Part shown: positions 59,756 through 64,000 of the stretch, in pieces | How positions within the stretch are numbered: position 1 is the first letter of the stretch | How the letters are laid out: each line of letters opens with the position of its first letter | Assembly (NCBI RefSeq): GCF_000172075.1 | Contig: NZ_ABIC01000013.1 | Span: 36,197 to 100,196, forward strand | Reading direction: 5' to 3' | DNA from: Shewanella benthica KT99 | GTDB lineage: Bacteria; Pseudomonadota; Gammaproteobacteria; Enterobacterales; Shewanellaceae | Length of the DNA: 64,000 nucleotides | The notes under the pieces: generated by a model | Told to the model about the DNA's origin: nothing | Database searches by the model: none | Seen by the model: the letters and a program-made list of their open reading frames with translations, nothing else | Program-made: the position numbers and the translations under genes

Positions 59756-59775
59756 CATGAAGATGCCGTTTTAAT
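59756..59775 (+). repeat. Near-copy of the ybaB 3' end
   Basis: CATGAAGATGCCGTTTTAAT matches 57357-57376 (the last codons and stop of ybaB) at 19 of 20 positions and stands 17 bp before recR. It is probably the original ybaB end, left behind when the islet was inserted. Confidence 0.85.
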
Positions 59776-59792
59776 TTGAGTATTATTAGATA

Positions 59793-60392
59793 ATGAAATT
59801 TAGTCCCCTGGTTGATGAGTTGATCCAAACTTTGAAATGTTTACCTGGCGTTGGACCTAAATCCGCTCAACGTATGGCATTTCAGTTATTAGAACGGGAT
59901 CGAAAAGCGGGGCAATCCCTGAGTCAGGCACTGTCAAAGGCGATGAGTGATGTGGGGCATTGTCAATCCTGCCGCACCTTCACCGAAGAGGTTCATTGTC
60001 CGATTTGTGCCAGTCACAAACGCGGGCTATCTCAGGTGATTTGTGTGGTTGAAACCCCTGCCGACGTGCTTGCTATCGAAGCCGGTGGACATTTTTCTGG
60101 GCGTTACTTTGTTCTGCTTGGCCACCTGTCACCTTTAGACGGTGTTGGGCCTGATGAGCTAGGGTTAGCTTTGTTGGAAGAACATTTAGCCTCTGGTGAG
60201 GTGGCCGAGTTGATTTTAGCGACCAATCCTACGGTGGAAGGGGATGCGACGGCGCACTTTATTGCCGATATAGCTAAGAGTCATAACGTTATCGTGAGTC
60301 GTATCGCTCACGGAGTCCCTGTCGGCGGTGAGCTTGAGTATGTCGATAGTACCACGTTAGCGCTTTCTTTTAATGGTCGTCTTCCGCTGTAA
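59793..60392 (+). CDS. recR: Recombination mediator protein RecR
   Basis: A 199-residue RecFOR-pathway protein that helps load RecA on gaps. It has the helix-hairpin-helix ([20 protein letters not shown]), the four-cysteine zinc finger CQSC...CPIC, and a Toprim domain ([15 protein letters not shown]). It normally follows ybaB; here its promoter must lie in the islet. Confidence 0.96.
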   Translation: MKFSPLVDELIQTLKCLPGVGPKSAQRMAFQLLERDRKAGQSLSQALSKAMSDVGHCQSCRTFTEEVHCPICASHKRGLSQVICVVETPADVLAIEAGGHFSGRYFVLLGHLSPLDGVGPDELGLALLEEHLASGEVAELILATNPTVEGDATAHFIADIAKSHNVIVSRIAHGVPVGGELEYVDSTTLALSFNGRLPL

Positions 60393-60436
60393 TTTTTATG
60401 CTATTCCCCGTCTTAGGTTTTCAGATCCAGATAAAT

Positions 60437-60469
60437 CCAGTATTTGTTGCGACAATACTGGTTTTTTTT
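60437..60469 (+). terminator. Terminator after recR
   Basis: CCAGTATT (60437-60444) pairs with AATACTGG (60454-60461) and is followed by eight T. Confidence 0.88.
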
Positions 60470-60499
60470 AGCCATTTAAACGCCAGTTACCTCTTTCCC

Positions 60500-60527
60500 C
60501 TTGAAATGCAAAATTCCAGCCCCATCT
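60500..60527 (+). promoter_or_regulatory. Heat-shock (sigma-32) promoter of htpG
   Basis: CTTGAAA, a 13-bp spacer and CCCCATCT match the sigma-32 consensus almost perfectly. It is 85 bp upstream of the htpG ATG. Confidence 0.9.
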
Positions 60528-60611
60528 CTATTTTCATAAAACACTTTGCGTCATATAAAGCTTAACTCCATAAAGAGTTAGGTTTGGTGAAATACAATAA
60601 AGGAACAATCC

Positions 60612-62528
60612 ATGTCACAACAAGAAACTCATGGCTTTCAAACTGAAGTCAAACAACTATTAAACTTGATGATTAACTCTTTATATTCCAATAAAGAGAT
60701 TTTCTTGCGTGAATTGGTCTCTAACGCTGCCGACGCTGCAGACAAGTTGCGTTATGAAGCGTTGACTAATGATGCCCTCTACGAAGGCGATGGTGAGCTA
60801 AGAGTGCGTATCAGTGCCGATGCAGATAAAGGCACTATCACTATCAGCGATAATGGCATAGGCATGACCCGCGACAGTGTGATTGAGAACCTAGGCACTA
60901 TCGCTAAGTCGGGTACTGCGGAATTTTTCAATACCCTATCCGGTGATGATACTAAGGATTCACAACTCATAGGTCAGTTTGGTGTGGGTTTCTACTCCTC
61001 ATTCATCGTTGCCGATAAGGTTACTGTGCGTACACGTGCCGCTGGTCACAGCGCCGATGAAGGTGTGTTGTGGGAATCGGCGGGAGAAGGTGATTTTACC
61101 GTAGAAAACATCACTAAAGAGACTCGTGGAACTGAAATCGTCTTGCACCTTCGCAAAGACGAGCAAGATTTTGCTCAAGAATATCGTCTGCGTTCGATCA
61201 TCACTAAGTATTCAGATCATATCTCAGTCCCTGTGGAAATGTTCGAAGAGGGTACGCCTGCGATTGAAGCGTCAGAAGATCAAGAAGCTGTGGCCGCAGT
61301 AGAAGGTTCTTGGAAGCCGATGAATAAGGCAACTGCCCTTTGGACCCGTAACAAGAGCGATATCTCCAAAGAGGAGTATGAGGAGTTTTATAAACATATC
61401 TCTCACGATTTTACTGGGCCTCTTTCATGGAGCCATAACCGGGTCGAAGGCAAGCAGGAATACACCAGCTTACTGTATATTCCATCGAAAGCGCCTTGGG
61501 ATATGTGGAACCGTGACCGTAAGCATGGTCTGAAACTGTTCGTCCAGCGCGTGTTCGTGATGGATGATGCCGAGCAGTTTATGCCGAGTTACCTGCGTTT
61601 CATGCAGGGAATAATAGACTCAAACGATCTACCCTTGAACGTGTCTCGTGAAATTTTACAAGAAAACAAGGTGACGACAGCACTGAGAACCGCGGTGACT
61701 AAGCGCGCACTCGGCATGCTGGAGAAGCTGGCTAAGAATGATGCTGAGAAGTATCAGACATTCTGGGCTGAATTTGGTCAGGTGCTAAAAGAAGGCCCAG
61801 CCGAAGATATGGTAAACAAGGAGCGTGTAGCCGGCTTGTTACGCTTCGCATCGACTCATACCCAAGAAGCGACACCGACGGTTTCTCTCGCCGATTACAT
61901 CGGCCGTATGCAGGAAGGTCAAAGTAAGATCTACTACATAGTCGCAGATAGCCATGACGCGGCTGCCAATAGCCCGCATCTTGAGTTGCTACGCAAGAAA
62001 GGTATCGAGGTCCTCTTGATGTCTGAGCGCATCGATGAGTGGTTGGTCAATCACCTTACAGATTTCGACGGTAAGCAGCTGCACTCGGTGACTCGTGGTG
62101 ATCTTGAACTTGGTGATCTCGAAGATGCTGCTGAAAAAGAAGCTCAGGAGAAGTTAGAAACTGAGTCGGAAGGTTTGGTGAAACGTGTTAAAGATTCACT
62201 GGGTGACAAGGTGTCTGCAGTGAAAGTGACCACTCGTCTTACCGATACCCCAGCGTGTGTCGTCGCGAGTGAAGGTGATATGTCGACTCAGATGATTAAA
62301 TTGATGGAGGCTGCCGGACAAGCTGCACCGGAAAGTAAGCCTATATTTGAGATTAATCCTGAGCATCCTCTGGTTGCGCGTCTTAATGATGAGCAAGATG
62401 AAGCCGTATTTGCTCAATGGGTCGAGTTATTATTGCAACAGGCCCAGCTATCAGAGAAAGGTAGCCTGGTAGATCCATCAGCCTTCATCAAGCTGATGAA
62501 CCAGATGTTGTTGGCTAAACTTAATTAA
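60612..62528 (+). CDS. htpG: Molecular chaperone HtpG (Hsp90)
   Basis: A 638-residue ATP-dependent chaperone. The GHKL ATPase domain (residues about 1-230) has [20 protein letters not shown] and [12 protein letters not shown], with [17 protein letters not shown] as the lid motif. The middle domain includes [11 protein letters not shown] with the conserved Arg. AAAGGAAC precedes the ATG. It is heat-regulated by the promoter upstream. Confidence 0.97.
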   Translation: MSQQETHGFQTEVKQLLNLMINSLYSNKEIFLRELVSNAADAADKLRYEALTNDALYEGDGELRVRISADADKGTITISDNGIGMTRDSVIENLGTIAKSGTAEFFNTLSGDDTKDSQLIGQFGVGFYSSFIVADKVTVRTRAAGHSADEGVLWESAGEGDFTVENITKETRGTEIVLHLRKDEQDFAQEYRLRSIITKYSDHISVPVEMFEEGTPAIEASEDQEAVAAVEGSWKPMNKATALWTRNKSDISKEEYEEFYKHISHDFTGPLSWSHNRVEGKQEYTSLLYIPSKAPWDMWNRDRKHGLKLFVQRVFVMDDAEQFMPSYLRFMQGIIDSNDLPLNVSREILQENKVTTALRTAVTKRALGMLEKLAKNDAEKYQTFWAEFGQVLKEGPAEDMVNKERVAGLLRFASTHTQEATPTVSLADYIGRMQEGQSKIYYIVADSHDAAANSPHLELLRKKGIEVLLMSERIDEWLVNHLTDFDGKQLHSVTRGDLELGDLEDAAEKEAQEKLETESEGLVKRVKDSLGDKVSAVKVTTRLTDTPACVVASEGDMSTQMIKLMEAAGQAAPESKPIFEINPEHPLVARLNDEQDEAVFAQWVELLLQQAQLSEKGSLVDPSAFIKLMNQMLLAKLN

Positions 62529-62546
62529 TCAGCCCTAATCATTGAG

Positions 62547-62595
62547 AAGGCAGAGCATCTAGTACTCGGGTAGTATTAGGGGTCTGCCTTTTTTA
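62547..62595 (+). terminator. Terminator after htpG
   Basis: AAGGCAGA (62547-62554) pairs with TCTGCCTT (62583-62590), with a T run after it. The loop is long. Confidence 0.75.
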
Positions 62596-62683
62596 TATCT
62601 GCGGCATTTATCACGCGTTTCCTTGAAGGTCAGCATTATGGAGACGAGAATGAGTGCCCGTATAAACAGATAAAAGGATTGTT

Positions 62684-63529
62684 ATGGAAACTGTTCTAGA
62701 TATAACCAAAGAGAATATTCAGCAAATCGTCGATGCGTCGGCAGAGCAAGTTGTTGTGCTCTGTTTCTGGTCTAATCAAAGTCCGGAAAGTATCACTTTA
62801 AGTCAGACATTGGTCTCCATGGCCCAGCAACAAGCTGGCCGTTTTGTGTTAGCAAAAATTGATTGTGACAGCGAGAAGGAGATCGCCAATTATTTTCAAA
62901 TTAAGGACATCCCCACGACCTTAGTGCTCAGCGAAGGCAAGCCAATAGATGGTTTTTCGGGTACGCAAGATGAGAGGCAGATCACCGAGATGTTAGATAA
63001 GCATCTTCCGGCCCAGTGGCAGCTTAAGCTAAACCAAGCCAAGGCTTTGCTCGTGGATGAAGATGTTCAAGCGGCGCTTCACTTGTTAAGGGATGCTTAT
63101 AGCGAATCGCCAAATGCTGAAATCGCCTTAGTGTACGCCGATGCTGAGCTGATGGCAGGCGATCTTACCTTAGTGGTGGAGTTGTTAGGCTGTGTGGGCC
63201 TGGCAGATCAGGACGGCTACTATCAAACTCTGAAAGCTAAATTAGCGCTGGCACTGGATGCTGCCGATACCCCTGAGATCCGTCAATTACAGCTGGCTTG
63301 TGATAGTGAGCCTGATAATGTCTCTCTATTGCTAGACTTAGTTAAGGGGCTTCATCAGGCAAAAAGAGATGAAGAAGCACTGGCACTCCTATTTGCTCCT
63401 CTATCTAAAGATATTTCGATTGAGAATGGTGATGTTAAAAAGCTGTTTCTGGAAATTTTGACTGCATTAGGTCAGGGACATCAGCTGGCAAATCAGTATC
63501 GCCGTAAGTTATACAGTTTATTGTATTGA
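62684..63529 (+). CDS. YbbN/CnoX-like thioredoxin-fold protein
   Basis: A 281-residue protein with an N-terminal thioredoxin fold (residues 1-105; the active-site position reads FWSNQSPES) and a C-terminal TPR-like helical region (residues about 115-275). E. coli CnoX/YbbN is a holdase that works with GroEL and carries a cysteine in SQHC. Here no cysteine is present at this site, so any redox role is lost. Cys62 and Cys188-like residues elsewhere are not at the active site. Its position after htpG fits a protein-folding role. Confidence 0.82.
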   Translation: METVLDITKENIQQIVDASAEQVVVLCFWSNQSPESITLSQTLVSMAQQQAGRFVLAKIDCDSEKEIANYFQIKDIPTTLVLSEGKPIDGFSGTQDERQITEMLDKHLPAQWQLKLNQAKALLVDEDVQAALHLLRDAYSESPNAEIALVYADAELMAGDLTLVVELLGCVGLADQDGYYQTLKAKLALALDAADTPEIRQLQLACDSEPDNVSLLLDLVKGLHQAKRDEEALALLFAPLSKDISIENGDVKKLFLEILTALGQGHQLANQYRRKLYSLLY

Positions 63530-63628
63530 TATTGAGTTCAAATTCAGTACTAAAATCAAACATAATAAACCGATCCTATGTGGTCTGATTAGACATGATT
63601 GTCTATCAGGCCAATGTCTAATGATTAA

Positions 63629-64000
63629 TACCATTCCATATAAGTATCTGGTCAGTTCAGAGGCTCTCAGTTTTTTCAATTCAAGGCACATTGATGAGGA
63701 AATGGTTATTCCCTTTTAAGTCAATGTAACACAGAAGTGGAAACACTGAGAGCCTCACGCAGTACGGCCGATGTTTAAAGCAAAGGGCAAAGCCCTTTAT
63801 GCTACGTTGAATGTTCTCGATATACGACTGCATGGTCTATTTTGTTCCATACAAAATAAGACATTTCCTCCTTCCATGGAGGTCAGATGCAGGAGGTAGA
63901 GCAACGCAGGAGCCTGTTGCCGAGAATAACTATTAGCTTCAAACATTCGCCTTGCCTACAGCGCTTTGAACTCCCGCTGAATGATCAGATACTTACTCGG
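63629..64000. mobile_element. MITE-like element, second copy, cut by the window edge
   Basis: The sequence is near-identical to the element at 52412 but lacks an internal 48-bp segment. It is preceded by TAA at 63626. The right inverted repeat is entered at about 63982 and the last few bases lie beyond the window. Confidence 0.85.

Overview
The window is chromosomal DNA of a marine gammaproteobacterium, almost certainly a Shewanella. The evidence is gene order (cvpA-purF; a trpE-G-D-CF-B-A operon divergent from yciV-yciO, followed by scpA-scpB-rluB, yciK and sohB; ybaN-apt-dnaX-ybaB-recR-htpG) together with protein character. The species cannot be fixed from sequence alone. No rRNA, tRNA, CRISPR array or intact prophage was seen.

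Layout. 1-9.9 kb: cvpA, purF, an M14 peptidase, topB, DUF4250, a BASS-type transporter, a CDF metal exporter and a double-length RecX-like protein. 9.9-12.1 kb is a graveyard of mobile DNA: an integron integrase broken by a nonsense codon and truncated, plus pieces of two IS1595-like transposases. 12.1-19.9 kb: a prolyl aminopeptidase, a GloB-like hydrolase, then a decaying molybdenum hydroxylase operon (xdhC with an amber codon, a deleted mobA-like gene, an intact 2Fe-2S subunit, and a large subunit with both an amber codon and a 4-nt insertion), a DUF1097 protein and a chemoreceptor tail. 20-25 kb: fadH, an AraC-type regulator and fadD; a 20-of-21 nt motif is shared by the two promoter regions. 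25-31 kb: xthA, yciI, yciB, an S9 peptidase and the yedF-yedE sulfur pair. 31.7-38.8 kb: the trp operon with a clear leader peptide (three consecutive Trp) and attenuator. 39-49.6 kb: housekeeping genes and a VolA/Pla-1 family lipoprotein phospholipase.

The most interesting system lies at 49.9-52.1 kb: an HvfA-type precursor with a signal peptide and nine EGKCG motifs, followed by an MNIO (DUF692) maturase and a DUF2063 partner. By family knowledge this makes a cysteine-modified, probably copper-binding RiPP. A hairpin with a T tract between precursor and maturase could set their ratio. Immediately downstream is an unannotated 39-residue membrane protein preceded by a perfect FNR/EtrA box; its stop codon abuts a 427-bp MITE. 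A second MITE copy runs off the right edge of the window.

53-63.5 kb is the conserved replication/repair/chaperone block. dnaX carries a textbook -1 frameshift signal. A 2.4-kb islet with a PilJ-type chemoreceptor and an IS3 scrap separates ybaB from recR and is flanked by a 20-nt near-duplicate of the ybaB 3' end. htpG has a near-perfect heat-shock promoter. A cysteine-less YbbN/CnoX-like protein follows.
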